Shown here: one piece after another, positions 18,798 to 26,560 of the stretch
How positions within the stretch are numbered: position 1 is the first letter of the stretch
Layout of the letters: each line of letters begins with the position of its first letter
Made by a program: the position numbers and the translations under genes
Notes under the pieces: model-generated
Told to the model about the DNA's origin: nothing
The model's database searches: none
The model's input: only the letters and a program-made list of their open reading frames with translations
Source: Hyphomonadaceae bacterium
GTDB taxonomy: Bacteria; Pseudomonadota; Alphaproteobacteria; Caulobacterales; Hyphomonadaceae
Length of the DNA stretch: 64,000 nt
Direction of reading: 5' to 3'
Assembly: GCA_022844345.1 (NCBI GenBank)
Contig: JALHLU010000001.1
Location: forward strand, 62,001-126,000

Positions 18798-19016
18798 GCC
18801 GCACTCCCGCCAGCTCTGATCCCACCCAGCTCGAACCTCCCGCCGCCCCTGCCGTAGCGCAACCCTCCTGCTCATCAAGCCGAGGTGATCGCCCCGCCTT
18901 GATGCGGCGCGCCCCTGCTTGATCCTGCTCAAGGCGCAGCGCGAATGCGCTGTAAGCCTTCGCGCGAGACGCCCCGGCAAGCAGGGCGCCCGGAAAGTAC
19001 ACCGAGGGGAAACATC

Positions 19017-19790
19017 ATGGGGGACGCCAACGGGAGCGACGCCAACGGCCTTCCGGCCGTGAACACAATCAGCCTCACCGCGCCTTTCGGCTGGCTCGCC
19101 GGCGCCTGGCGAGACCTGTGGCAGGCGCCCGTGGTCTTTCTCGCCTATGGCCTCGTCGTGGCGTTTCTCGGCGCCGCCATCGCGCTTGGGCTGGCATTCA
19201 CCGGGCTTGCCTTCTGGGCGGTCGCGCTGGCCGCAGGCTTCATCTTCATCGCGCCGATGATGGCCATGGGCATCTATGAAGGCGGCCGCATGCTGGAGGC
19301 GAGCAAGCGCCCCACGCTCGTGCGCGTCGCCTTCGTGCGCGCGGCCTTCCGGCGCGACGTGGCGTTCCTTGGCCTCGCCCTGCTGATCATCTTCGGCATC
19401 TGGCTGGAGCTGGCGCTGATCACGGCCGGCCTCGCCGCCAGCCGCATCTACCCAACGCTCGACGCCTTCATCCAGTTTGCGACCACGACGCCCGCTGGCC
19501 ACACCATGCTGATCTGGGGCACGGCCATTGGCGGCATCCTCGCCTGGCTCACCTTCTCGCTGGTGGTGGTCTCCGCGCCCATGCTGCTCGACAGCCGCCG
19601 CGACATCTTCACGGCCACCGTCACCAGTGTCCGCTGCGTCGCGAAGAACACCCTGCCCATGCTGATCTGGGCCGCGATCATCGCCACCCTGATCCTCGCC
19701 TCCCTCGCCACCGGCTTCTTCGCCCTGATCGTGGTGATCCCCTGGCTGGGCCTCGCCTCATGGCGCGCCTATCGGGCGCTGGTGGTGTAG
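19017..19790 (+). CDS. DUF2189 integral membrane protein
   Basis: Protein of 257 residues with about six membrane segments, preceded by a short soluble N-terminus. The pattern fits the DUF2189 family: a GWLAGAWRDL entry, IAPMMAMGIYEGGRMLEASKRP between the second and third segments, and VSAPMLLDSRRDIFTAT later. No function is established for it; members are often predicted to be cytochrome-oxidase-linked or general membrane proteins. GAGGGG six to eight bases before the ATG at 19017 fixes the start. Confidence 0.82.
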   Translation: MGDANGSDANGLPAVNTISLTAPFGWLAGAWRDLWQAPVVFLAYGLVVAFLGAAIALGLAFTGLAFWAVALAAGFIFIAPMMAMGIYEGGRMLEASKRPTLVRVAFVRAAFRRDVAFLGLALLIIFGIWLELALITAGLAASRIYPTLDAFIQFATTTPAGHTMLIWGTAIGGILAWLTFSLVVVSAPMLLDSRRDIFTATVTSVRCVAKNTLPMLIWAAIIATLILASLATGFFALIVVIPWLGLASWRAYRALVV

Positions 19791-19817
19791 GGGCTGGGTC
19801 CGCGACGTTGGGAATGG

Positions 19818-20747
19818 CTAACCCTTGAAGACCTTCTCTCGGTGATACTGCAAGTAGGAGGCGTGGGGCCGTACGTCTCTCCGTTCCGGCAGCATCAGCT
19901 TGCGATCCGGTCGAATTAGGCGCTTCGCGTCATCAGGCAGGAACTTGTCTGCAACGAGAATCGAATAGTCGTCCGCGATCGAAATCAGTCCCCGGTCGAA
20001 CATCCAGTGCGCCGTACCTGACAAGGCAACGCCGTTTCGAACAGAGTCCGACCCGCCGCCATCGACAGAACGGATGTGCGCGGCCTGAACCTCGGGTCTC
20101 CCCCCGCCGTTAATGATCTTAAGACCAGTGACGGCGCACGTCTTATTGTAAGCTGTTACAACTCCCTGAGCGAATGCTCGGTCCCTGAACGGTCGAGTCA
20201 CCAAGCGCTCGACAAGGGGGCGCTCAAACTCAGTTCCTTCTTCCTCCAGCGCGGGGAGTACTCGTGTTGCTATCGTCCCTGGCGCCGCCGGGGCGATCGC
20301 AACACGATCCTTTAGCGTCGCCACAAAACCAGCACGGAGAATTAGCTCGTATTCTTCGTCGGGTATTGTCCGCACTGCGCGTCCAAACGCGCCTTTGTTC
20401 GTCGAACCATCATTCTTTTGCAGGAGAGACTCGTAATAGTGGTCGCCGTCCTTGAAAGGCACAGGATGATCAAAATCGAGATAGGTTTGCGGGTCCACAT
20501 AAGCGTAGAAGTGGTCCGCAAGCCCAGGGTCAGGCATAATGCGCGTGAGCTGCGCTGTTGCGAAGTAGGCCTGACGTCCGCCCGAGCTGGACAAGTCTGT
20601 CGAAGATCTGCGCGGCTCATAGTAGACGATCCAGTCTCCCAAGGCTTCTTCGGCCTGCCGAAGGTACGTCCGCGGGAAATGGTAGTGCGCGCTCGGTATG
20701 TCATCGTAACCGGGGTCGGCCTTTGATGTGAAAACAGCCTTCGCCAC
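19818..20747 (-). CDS. HNH_2 family endonuclease
   Basis: Protein of 309 residues. The C-terminal third is an HNH_2-type nuclease domain: CAVTGLKI, EVQAAHIRSVDGGGSDSVRN and GVALSGTAHWMFDRGLISI hold the His, Asn and His of the beta-beta-alpha-metal site. The N-terminal 180 residues are a separate domain that could recognise DNA or a partner (HFPRTYLRQAEEALGDWIVYYEPRR). I chose the GTG at 20747, one base after the stop of the small upstream gene (TAGCGTG), which indicates translational coupling. Base composition is less GC-rich than in the flanks. HNH_2 proteins of this layout are frequent in restriction/defence-like or mobile contexts, so acquisition is plausible. Confidence 0.82.
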   Translation of the reverse strand: MAKAVFTSKADPGYDDIPSAHYHFPRTYLRQAEEALGDWIVYYEPRRSSTDLSSSGGRQAYFATAQLTRIMPDPGLADHFYAYVDPQTYLDFDHPVPFKDGDHYYESLLQKNDGSTNKGAFGRAVRTIPDEEYELILRAGFVATLKDRVAIAPAAPGTIATRVLPALEEEGTEFERPLVERLVTRPFRDRAFAQGVVTAYNKTCAVTGLKIINGGGRPEVQAAHIRSVDGGGSDSVRNGVALSGTAHWMFDRGLISIADDYSILVADKFLPDDAKRLIRPDRKLMLPERRDVRPHASYLQYHREKVFKG

Positions 20748-20748
20748 G

Positions 20749-20943
20749 CTAACCCCAGCCCCACTCGTTGCGCGGAGTAAGGTCGTGCTTCTCACCCTGC
20801 CACGTCACGAATTCGAGCGGCGACATGCCTTCACGCCACCATCGCATAAGCTCGGCCTTGCTCAGGCCCGCATCTCTGGTGTTGATGCTGAACTCGGTCC
20901 GCATCCGCCTATTCACATCCGCTAGCCATCTGGCGAAGGTCAT
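20749..20943 (-). CDS. Small protein coupled to the HNH nuclease
   Basis: Protein of 64 residues: MTFARWLADVNRRMRTEF, then INTRDAGLSKAELMRWWREGMSPLEFVTWQGEKHDL. It is rich in Trp and basic residues. Short proteins with a similar SPLEFV-W-EK-DL ending occur in alphaproteobacteria, but I know no function. Its TAG stop lies one base before the GTG of the nuclease, so the two are an operon. It could be a regulator, an inhibitor or a DNA-targeting subunit of the nuclease; that is inference. Confidence 0.65.
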   Translation of the reverse strand: MTFARWLADVNRRMRTEFSINTRDAGLSKAELMRWWREGMSPLEFVTWQGEKHDLTPRNEWGWG

Positions 20944-21082
20944 TGGTCCCCGAGCTCCCCACCGAAGCGCCAGCCAAAGTAGCTTACATTCTGCACGGCG
21001 GCCGCACCAGAACAAACCGTAAATCAACGCGCTACAGCGGCGCCCTTGCGCAAAGGGAAAACCCCAGCCAGATCAGCGCTCA

Positions 21083-23758
21083 ATGAGCGATTCCCGCGAC
21101 CCTTCAGACATTCCGTTCCCCGACGATGAGCGCGAGCCCGGTTCGGACGACGACACCCCCTTGCCCGATGGTCTGAACTTCCATCGCCTGCCGCCTGCGG
21201 ACGAAGACCTGCCGGAAGACACGCGCGAGGATATCCCCGCCGATCTTACCGATGATCGCGTCTTCGATGATCGCCCGATCTCCCAGCGCGCCTCCGCGCG
21301 TCAGGCGCCTCCGGGCGACGGCGGCGTCAACGCCGCCTGGCTCGACGGCCTCAACCCGCAGCAGCGCGAGGCGGTGCTCTCCACCGAGGGCCCGCTGCTC
21401 GTCCTCGCCGGCGCCGGCACGGGCAAGACGCGCGTGCTCACCACCCGCGTCGCGCACATCCTGGCGCAGCGCAGGGCGTGGCCATCCCAGATGCTGGTGG
21501 TCACCTTCACCAACAAGGCCGCGCGCGAAATGCGCGAGCGCACGCTCGCCCTGATCGGCCCCGAGGGCGAGGGCCTGCGCTGGTTCGGCACATTCCACTC
21601 CGTCTCCGCCCAGATCCTCCGCCGCCATGCCGAGCTGGCGAAGCTGAAATCCGGCTTCACTGTTCTGGATACGGACGACCAGCTGCGCCTGATCAAGCAG
21701 ATCCTCGAAGCTGAAGGCATCGACCAGAAGCGCTGGACGCCGCGCTATCTCGCTTCGCTCATCGACGGCTGGAAGAACCGCGCCATCTGGCCCGAGAAAC
21801 TGCCGCCCGAAGAGGGCCGCCAGTTCGCCGAAGGCAAGGGCGTGAAACTCTACCAGCTCTACCAGAACCGCCTCGCGACACTGAACGCCGTCGATTTCGG
21901 CGACCTGCTGCTCCACACCATCCGCATCTTCACCGAACACCCCGAAGTGCTGGCCGAGTACCACGCGAAATTCAAATACATCCTGGTCGACGAATACCAG
22001 GACACCAACGTCGCGCAGTATCTCTGGCTGCGACTCCTCGCGCAGGGCAGCAACAACATCTGCTGCGTGGGCGATGACGACCAGTCGATCTATGGCTGGC
22101 GCGGCGCCGAGGTCGACAACATCCTGCGCTTCGAGAAGGACTTTCCCGGCGCCAAGGTGATCCGCCTCGAACAGAACTACCGCTCCACCGCCCACATCCT
22201 CGCCGCCGCCTCCCACGTCATCGCGCAGAACACCTCCCGCCTCGGCAAGACGCTGCGCACCGACGCGGGCGAAGGCGATCTCGTGAAGGTGCGCGGCGTC
22301 TGGGATGGCGAGCAGGAAGCCCGCCTCATCTGCGACGACATCACATCGTGGAAGCAGTCAAACCGCCGCTATGCCGAATGCGCCGTGCTCGTGCGCGCCT
22401 CATGGCAGATGCGCGCCTTCGAGGAACGCTTCATCGTCACCGGCACGCCCTATCGCGTCATCGGCGGCCCGCGCTTCTTCGAGCGCCAGGAAATCCGCGA
22501 CGCCCTCGCTTATCTCCGCCTCATCCGCTCGGAGGCCGACGACCTCGCCTTCGAGCGCGTCTGCAACACGCCCAAGCGCGGCATCGGCGACACCACCATC
22601 CAGAAAGCCTACGTCGCCGCCCGCGAGCTCAACACCTATCTCACGCGCGCCACCGACATGATGATCCGGGGCGATGAAATCCGCGGCCCCGCCAAAACCG
22701 GCCTGCGCCGCTTCCTCATCGACATGGAACGCTGGCGCACCCAGGCCGGCGACACCGAACACCCGCGCCTCCTCGAGATCATCCTTGAGGAGTCCGGCTA
22801 CACGGACATGCTGCAGGCCGACAAATCCCCGCAGGCCCAGTCCCGCCTCGACAACCTGAAGGAACTCGTGCGCGCGATGGGCCAGTTCGGCACGCTCAAC
22901 GAATTCCTCGAACACGTCGAACTCGTGATGGACAACGCCGAAGGCTCGAACAGCCACGACCAGGTGCAGATCCTCACGCTCCACTCCGCCAAGGGCCTCG
23001 AATGGCCGATGGTCTTCCTGCCCGGCTGGGAGGAGGAAGTGTTCCCCTCCCGCCGCAGCCTCGACGAACAGGGCGCCAAGGGCCTCGAGGAAGAACGGCG
23101 TCTTGCGTATGTGGGCATCACGCGCGCCCGCGAGCGCGCCTACATCTCCTTCGCCGCCAACCGCCAGATCTACGGGCGTTGGACTTCAGTGCTTCCAAGC
23201 CGCTTCGTCGACGAACTCCCCGCCCAACACGTCGACGCCGTCAGCGAGACCGGCTACGTCGCCCCCAGCGGCGGCTTCTACGGCTCAGAGGTAAAGTCCC
23301 AATGGGACCGCCCGTCCTCCACCGCCGCACGCGAAGACTCCGCCGTCTTCGACAACACCAGCGCCGGCCGCGCGTCTCCACTGTCCCCCCTGAAAGGGGG
23401 GACGGCAGGGGGGTCAGGCTCCGGGGGCGGTTTCAGAGGCGGCTACGACAGCCCCGGCTGGCGCCGCGCCCAGGAAGCCTCCGCCACACGCGGCGCCACC
23501 CGCCCGCCCGACATCGAAGGCCGCGCCTTCCGCTCAGGCGACAGCGACGGCCGCCCGCTCCAGCGCGGCAAGACCCCCGGCGACATGCTCGCCTCCTCCG
23601 ACCCCGCAGCCAGCAGCGGCCTCCAACCCGGCCAACGCATCTTCCACGAAAAATTCGGCTACGGCCGCGTCACCGAAATCGACGGCGCGAAGCTCACGGT
23701 CGCGTTCGACAAGGCGGGCGTGAAGAAGGTGGTCGAGAGCTTCGTGAAGCGGGTTTGA
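21083..23758 (+). CDS. uvrD: UvrD/PcrA/Rep-type superfamily 1 DNA helicase
   Basis: Protein of 891 residues. An acidic 88-residue extension precedes the core, which begins LNPQQREAVLSTEGPLLVLAGAGTGKT (Walker A near residues 109-116). Further motifs are VVTFTNKAAREM (Ia), VDEYQDTN (II, Walker B), CVGDDDQSIYGWRGA (III), RLEQNYRS (IV), LHSAKGLEWPMVFLPG (V) and EERRLAYVGITRAR (VI). It unwinds DNA 3'-5' in repair and replication restart. The C-terminal linker is disordered and contains a repeat-derived peptide near LSPLKGGTAGG, then a Tudor-like end (GQRIFHEKFGYGRVTEIDGAKLTVAF) used by PcrA/UvrD to bind RNA polymerase. Confidence 0.96.
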   Translation: MSDSRDPSDIPFPDDEREPGSDDDTPLPDGLNFHRLPPADEDLPEDTREDIPADLTDDRVFDDRPISQRASARQAPPGDGGVNAAWLDGLNPQQREAVLSTEGPLLVLAGAGTGKTRVLTTRVAHILAQRRAWPSQMLVVTFTNKAAREMRERTLALIGPEGEGLRWFGTFHSVSAQILRRHAELAKLKSGFTVLDTDDQLRLIKQILEAEGIDQKRWTPRYLASLIDGWKNRAIWPEKLPPEEGRQFAEGKGVKLYQLYQNRLATLNAVDFGDLLLHTIRIFTEHPEVLAEYHAKFKYILVDEYQDTNVAQYLWLRLLAQGSNNICCVGDDDQSIYGWRGAEVDNILRFEKDFPGAKVIRLEQNYRSTAHILAAASHVIAQNTSRLGKTLRTDAGEGDLVKVRGVWDGEQEARLICDDITSWKQSNRRYAECAVLVRASWQMRAFEERFIVTGTPYRVIGGPRFFERQEIRDALAYLRLIRSEADDLAFERVCNTPKRGIGDTTIQKAYVAARELNTYLTRATDMMIRGDEIRGPAKTGLRRFLIDMERWRTQAGDTEHPRLLEIILEESGYTDMLQADKSPQAQSRLDNLKELVRAMGQFGTLNEFLEHVELVMDNAEGSNSHDQVQILTLHSAKGLEWPMVFLPGWEEEVFPSRRSLDEQGAKGLEEERRLAYVGITRARERAYISFAANRQIYGRWTSVLPSRFVDELPAQHVDAVSETGYVAPSGGFYGSEVKSQWDRPSSTAAREDSAVFDNTSAGRASPLSPLKGGTAGGSGSGGGFRGGYDSPGWRRAQEASATRGATRPPDIEGRAFRSGDSDGRPLQRGKTPGDMLASSDPAASSGLQPGQRIFHEKFGYGRVTEIDGAKLTVAFDKAGVKKVVESFVKRV
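23381..23415. repeat. REP-like palindrome inside the uvrD reading frame
   Basis: The stretch around CCCCCCTGAAAGGGGGG forms a near-perfect hairpin and is followed by GACGGCAGGGGGGTC. It lies in the disordered linker of UvrD and is translated as LSPLKGGTAGGS without breaking the frame. The layout (gaccccc..cctg..cc, then a C-tract/G-tract stem) parallels each arm of the intergenic element at 42260-42378, so I read it as a member of the same repeat family that inserted into coding sequence. Confidence 0.65.
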
Positions 23759-23760
23759 AA

Positions 23761-24804
23761 ATGTCCAACCGCGTCGTCGCCGATGCCCGCCGACATCACT
23801 ACGTCCCAAGGTTGCTTCTTCGCCGGTTTGGCAAGGCTCGACGATCCGGCAAGCACCAGATCCATGTCTTTGACAAACTTACAGATAGGCAATTCCTCAC
23901 GGCGATCGAAAACATCGCAGTCGAAACGGACTTCAACGCGATCGACAACGGTCAGACACGTTTGTCGCTCGAAGCTGGCATGGCACAAATCGAAGGGGAC
24001 GCAGCCGCTCGCTTGGGGACAATAATCGCAGCAAGAAGCCTCACAGCGGCATCAGCTCAGGACCGAGCGATTCTGTGCGTTTTCGTAGCGCTACAATTCC
24101 TGCGTGGTCCCGATTTGCGAGCACGCTTTGCTGACATGGCCGAGCACCTGAGAGAACGCGTAGCTCGCATGGGTGGCAAAGTTCCATCCGACCTTGACGG
24201 CCCTCTGGAAGGAAACAATCTCAAAGCCCTTGCCTTCCATATGATCCAGGACTCGCTGGGCGATTTTGCCAAGCTACTTGGCGCAAAGGCCATGGGCCTG
24301 TTCGTGGCAACAGGCGAACAGCGTTTCATCATTGGCGACACCCCGGTCGTCCTGAAGAACGACCGAAACCATGGGCCGTACGGAAACATTGGGCTTGCTG
24401 TCCCAGGAATCCAAATCTACCTGCCGGTCTCACCCGAACTTGCGCTTGGGTTCTGGTGCCCCACGCTTCTCGCAGAGTTTGTGAACGGTCTTGAGGAAGG
24501 ACGACGGACAGAAAGAGCGGCTTCCGGATTCGCGCTTCTCAGTTCGCCGCCCCAAAGAGCGGAAGCACAAACTCAACTGGATAAGTTGCGAAAGAGCATC
24601 ACAGACTTGGAACAGATACAGTCAGGTTTTCTGACTGGCTCGCTGATGCCAGCATCAGACGACAATGTCATCCATTTGAATAGTCTGCAGGTTATGTATG
24701 CAGAGCCATGGGTTTTTTCCGCGAGCGCGAACTTCGAGCTGCCAAAGCGCATGATCAACGACAATCCGAAGCACAGAGCGGGGCTTAGGATGAAGGTCAA
24801 CTAG
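23761..24804 (+). CDS. DUF4238 family protein
   Basis: Protein of 347 residues starting two bases after the uvrD stop. The N-terminal RRHHYVPRLLLRRFGK and the following IHVFDKLTDRQF are the signature of DUF4238, whose members have an unknown role and often occur as single accessory genes. The middle (DRAILCVFVALQFLRGPDLRARF) is helical. Codon use is visibly less GC-biased than in uvrD, suggesting later acquisition. The ORF track merges it with a long upstream shadow frame; the ATG at 23761 begins the conserved part. Confidence 0.8.
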   Translation: MSNRVVADARRHHYVPRLLLRRFGKARRSGKHQIHVFDKLTDRQFLTAIENIAVETDFNAIDNGQTRLSLEAGMAQIEGDAAARLGTIIAARSLTAASAQDRAILCVFVALQFLRGPDLRARFADMAEHLRERVARMGGKVPSDLDGPLEGNNLKALAFHMIQDSLGDFAKLLGAKAMGLFVATGEQRFIIGDTPVVLKNDRNHGPYGNIGLAVPGIQIYLPVSPELALGFWCPTLLAEFVNGLEEGRRTERAASGFALLSSPPQRAEAQTQLDKLRKSITDLEQIQSGFLTGSLMPASDDNVIHLNSLQVMYAEPWVFSASANFELPKRMINDNPKHRAGLRMKVN

Positions 24805-24855
24805 TTCTCCACCGATCACGCATAAAATGCTCCATACCTCTTGCCCTATATACCA

Positions 24856-24875
24856 CAATGTCATATATGACAGTG
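24856..24875. promoter_or_regulatory. Palindromic operator of the toxin-antitoxin operon
   Basis: TGTCATATATGACA (24859-24872) is a perfect 14-base palindrome, extended by two further matching pairs beyond one mismatch. It lies immediately upstream of the toxin ATG in an AT-rich island containing CCTATATACC, a possible -10. The position suits autorepression by the downstream HTH antitoxin. Confidence 0.65.
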
Positions 24876-24876
24876 T

Positions 24877-25230
24877 ATGAGGCCGCTGCACGAGATCATC
24901 GAGACGCCGGCCTATCTTGCCGCCGCCGAGCGCGCTGGCATGACGGAGGAGGATCGCGCGGCTGTCGTCGATTTCATCGCCGCCAATCCGCAGGCGGGTG
25001 ACCTCATCAAGGGCTCCGGCGGCGTCCGCAAGGTGCGCATCGCGAAGCCCGGCGGCGGCAAGAGCGGAGGCTGGCGCGTGCTGACCGCGTGGATATCTGA
25101 CACGGTCGCCGTCCTGCTGGTGACGGTCTACGGCAAGAACCAGCGCGGCAACGTCTCGAAGGCGGAAGTCAACGAGATGGCGAAACTGATGAAGGAACTG
25201 AAGGCGCAAGCCCGAGGGAGAGACGAATGA
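24877..25230 (+). CDS. RelE/HigB-type toxin
   Basis: Protein of 117 residues of the RelE superfamily, in the branch once called DUF1044. Visible features are LHEIIETPAYLAAAERAGMTEEDR, the basic strand GGVRKVRIAKPGGGKSGGWRVL and LLVTVYGKNQRGNVSKAEVNEMAKLMKEL. The lysine/arginine-rich strands and C-terminal helix match ribosome-dependent mRNA interferases. Toxin precedes antitoxin, the HigBA order, and its stop overlaps the antitoxin ATG (ATGA). The start lies directly behind a palindromic operator. Confidence 0.85.
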   Translation: MRPLHEIIETPAYLAAAERAGMTEEDRAAVVDFIAANPQAGDLIKGSGGVRKVRIAKPGGGKSGGWRVLTAWISDTVAVLLVTVYGKNQRGNVSKAEVNEMAKLMKELKAQARGRDE

Positions 25231-25565
25231 CCACCAAGGCAAAACCCCGCAAGCGCGCGCCCGCGAAGCGCGCCAAAGTCCCCACCGTCGGCCAGAGCGC
25301 CATCGCCGGTCTGCGTGAAGGCCTCGCCCACATGCGCGGCGAGAGCGTGCCCGGGCTTGTCGTGCGCAAGCCGGTTGATGTCGCCGCCGTGCGCAAGGCC
25401 ACCGGCCTGTCGCAGGACAGGTTCGCCGCCGAGTTCGGCCTCGCCGTCGCCGCCGTGCGCGCATGGGAACAGAAGCTCCGCACGCCCGACCTCGCGGCGC
25501 AGACCCTGCTGCGCGTGATCGAATCCAACCCCGACGCCGTCAGGCGCGCGGTGCGCACGGCCTGA
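25227..25565 (+). CDS. XRE-type HTH antitoxin (HigA-like)
   Basis: Protein of 112 residues. A basic N-terminal tail (PRKRAPAKRAK) is followed by a linker and a C-terminal lambda-repressor-type HTH: VAAVRKATGLSQDRFAAEFGLAVAAVRAWEQKLRTPDL. It should neutralise the upstream RelE-like toxin and repress the operon at the palindrome before the toxin. The gene overlaps the toxin by four bases. Antitoxins with the HTH at the C-terminus are usual in this HigBA subgroup. Confidence 0.87.
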   Translation: MTTKAKPRKRAPAKRAKVPTVGQSAIAGLREGLAHMRGESVPGLVVRKPVDVAAVRKATGLSQDRFAAEFGLAVAAVRAWEQKLRTPDLAAQTLLRVIESNPDAVRRAVRTA

Positions 25566-25568
25566 GCT

Positions 25569-25823
25569 TCACCGCTTCTCACACGTCGGCGTGCCCGTGA
25601 GGTCGCGCATGCAGCCGTAGCGGCCTCTCGGCGTCACCGCCGTCCAGTGGGTGTTCAGCATGAAGCCGTGCAGGCCCTCGATGCGGATGTCGCCGGGGGC
25701 GGAGCCTTCGAGGGCGGTGATCGCCTCGTGCGACAGCGCCTCGTATTCTTCAGGATCGTCGAGCGGAATGCTGGCGCAGCCCGTAAGGAAAGCGGCCGCA
25801 AATGTCGCGATGATGATGCGCAT
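25569..25823 (-). CDS. Small lipoprotein
   Basis: Protein of 84 residues. The signal MRIIIATFAAAFLTGC ends in a lipobox, so the mature part, about 69 residues starting CASIPLDDPEEY, should be lipid-anchored. It has two further cysteines (YGCMRDLTGTPTCEK) that could form a disulfide. No family recognised. It converges on the antitoxin with a three-base gap. The ATG at 25823 fits the signal peptide; the longer ORF is a shadow. Confidence 0.7.
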   Translation of the reverse strand: MRIIIATFAAAFLTGCASIPLDDPEEYEALSHEAITALEGSAPGDIRIEGLHGFMLNTHWTAVTPRGRYGCMRDLTGTPTCEKR

Positions 25824-25978
25824 GTCGTCCTCCCCACCCCCAGCCATCGCGCCAATCAAGTCCAAACAAAGGCGCGGGGCCGGAATAAGAACATTGCTGG
25901 AACCCCGATAAGGGTGCACGGCTGGTAGCCGTCCCGTTGCTGCGGACTTCCGCCTGCGCCGAGAGGCGTGGAGCCAAA

Positions 25979-26143
25979 ATGACCAAACCCGCAACAGCCG
26001 CCCAGCGCGCCGCCGAATCCAATCGCGAACGCCAGATGCTCGAGAACCACCGCGACGGCCGCAAGACGCCGCCGCCCCGTGATCCGGAAGCCGCCAAGAA
26101 GGCCTACGACGATCGCCACAACACGCCGACCCACAGGCGCTAG
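25979..26143 (+). CDS. Very small hydrophilic protein
   Basis: Protein of 54 residues, MTKPATAAQRAAESNRERQMLENH, then RDGRKTPPPRDPEAAKKAYDDRHN. It is charged, lacks hydrophobic residues and is probably disordered. It is followed 47 bases later by another disordered small protein. No known family. Its codon bias fits a real gene. The ATG at 25979 is chosen over an upstream extension. Confidence 0.5.
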   Translation: MTKPATAAQRAAESNRERQMLENHRDGRKTPPPRDPEAAKKAYDDRHNTPTHRR

Positions 26144-26190
26144 CGCGCTTCCTGCCCCGCCCCATCCCCATCACACGCAGGAACAGCCAC

Positions 26191-26439
26191 ATGGCCATCT
26201 ACAAGAAGACCTTCTCCTCCAACGCTCCCGCCGACGGAAAGCCTGCCGGCCGCTCCAGCCCGGGGAAGACGCCCGCCGTCTCCAAGGCGCCGGTCACATC
26301 GTCTGACAACAAGCGCGCCTTCGACGCCCGCCCCAAGCCGTCCGACGACAACCGCCGCGAGGAACGCGTGCGCCCCACCCAGCATGTCGATCCCGCCCCG
26401 CGCGACCCCTTCGACAAGGCCGATCCCACCGAGGACTAG
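26191..26439 (+). CDS. Small disordered hydrophilic protein
   Basis: Protein of 82 residues: a short N-terminal MAIYKKTFSSNA, then Lys/Ser/Pro- and Asp/Arg-rich sequence (KRAFDARPKPSDDNRREERV) to the end. No secondary structure or hydrophobic core is expected. AGGAACAGCCAC upstream offers a ribosome site. Together with the products at 25979, 28258 and 28616 it forms a group of tiny polar proteins in this 3-kb stretch, a composition often seen in desiccation- or stress-associated proteins. Confidence 0.55.
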   Translation: MAIYKKTFSSNAPADGKPAGRSSPGKTPAVSKAPVTSSDNKRAFDARPKPSDDNRREERVRPTQHVDPAPRDPFDKADPTED

Positions 26440-26560
26440 CGGAACCTTCCAGGCCCCTCACCAAAGCGTGCCCCGCGGCGCGCTTGGCAGCGGCCTGCCG
26501 CCAAGGCAATCTCCCCGGCAGCGGCCTTTCAAGAGCCGCACCGTCCGGGGAGATTCGTCC

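Noticed and set aside
25881-25978. EcfG promoter upstream of the small gene at 25979
   Set aside because: A GGAAC is present (TGGAACCCC) but the expected -10 position reads GGCT, not CGTT.
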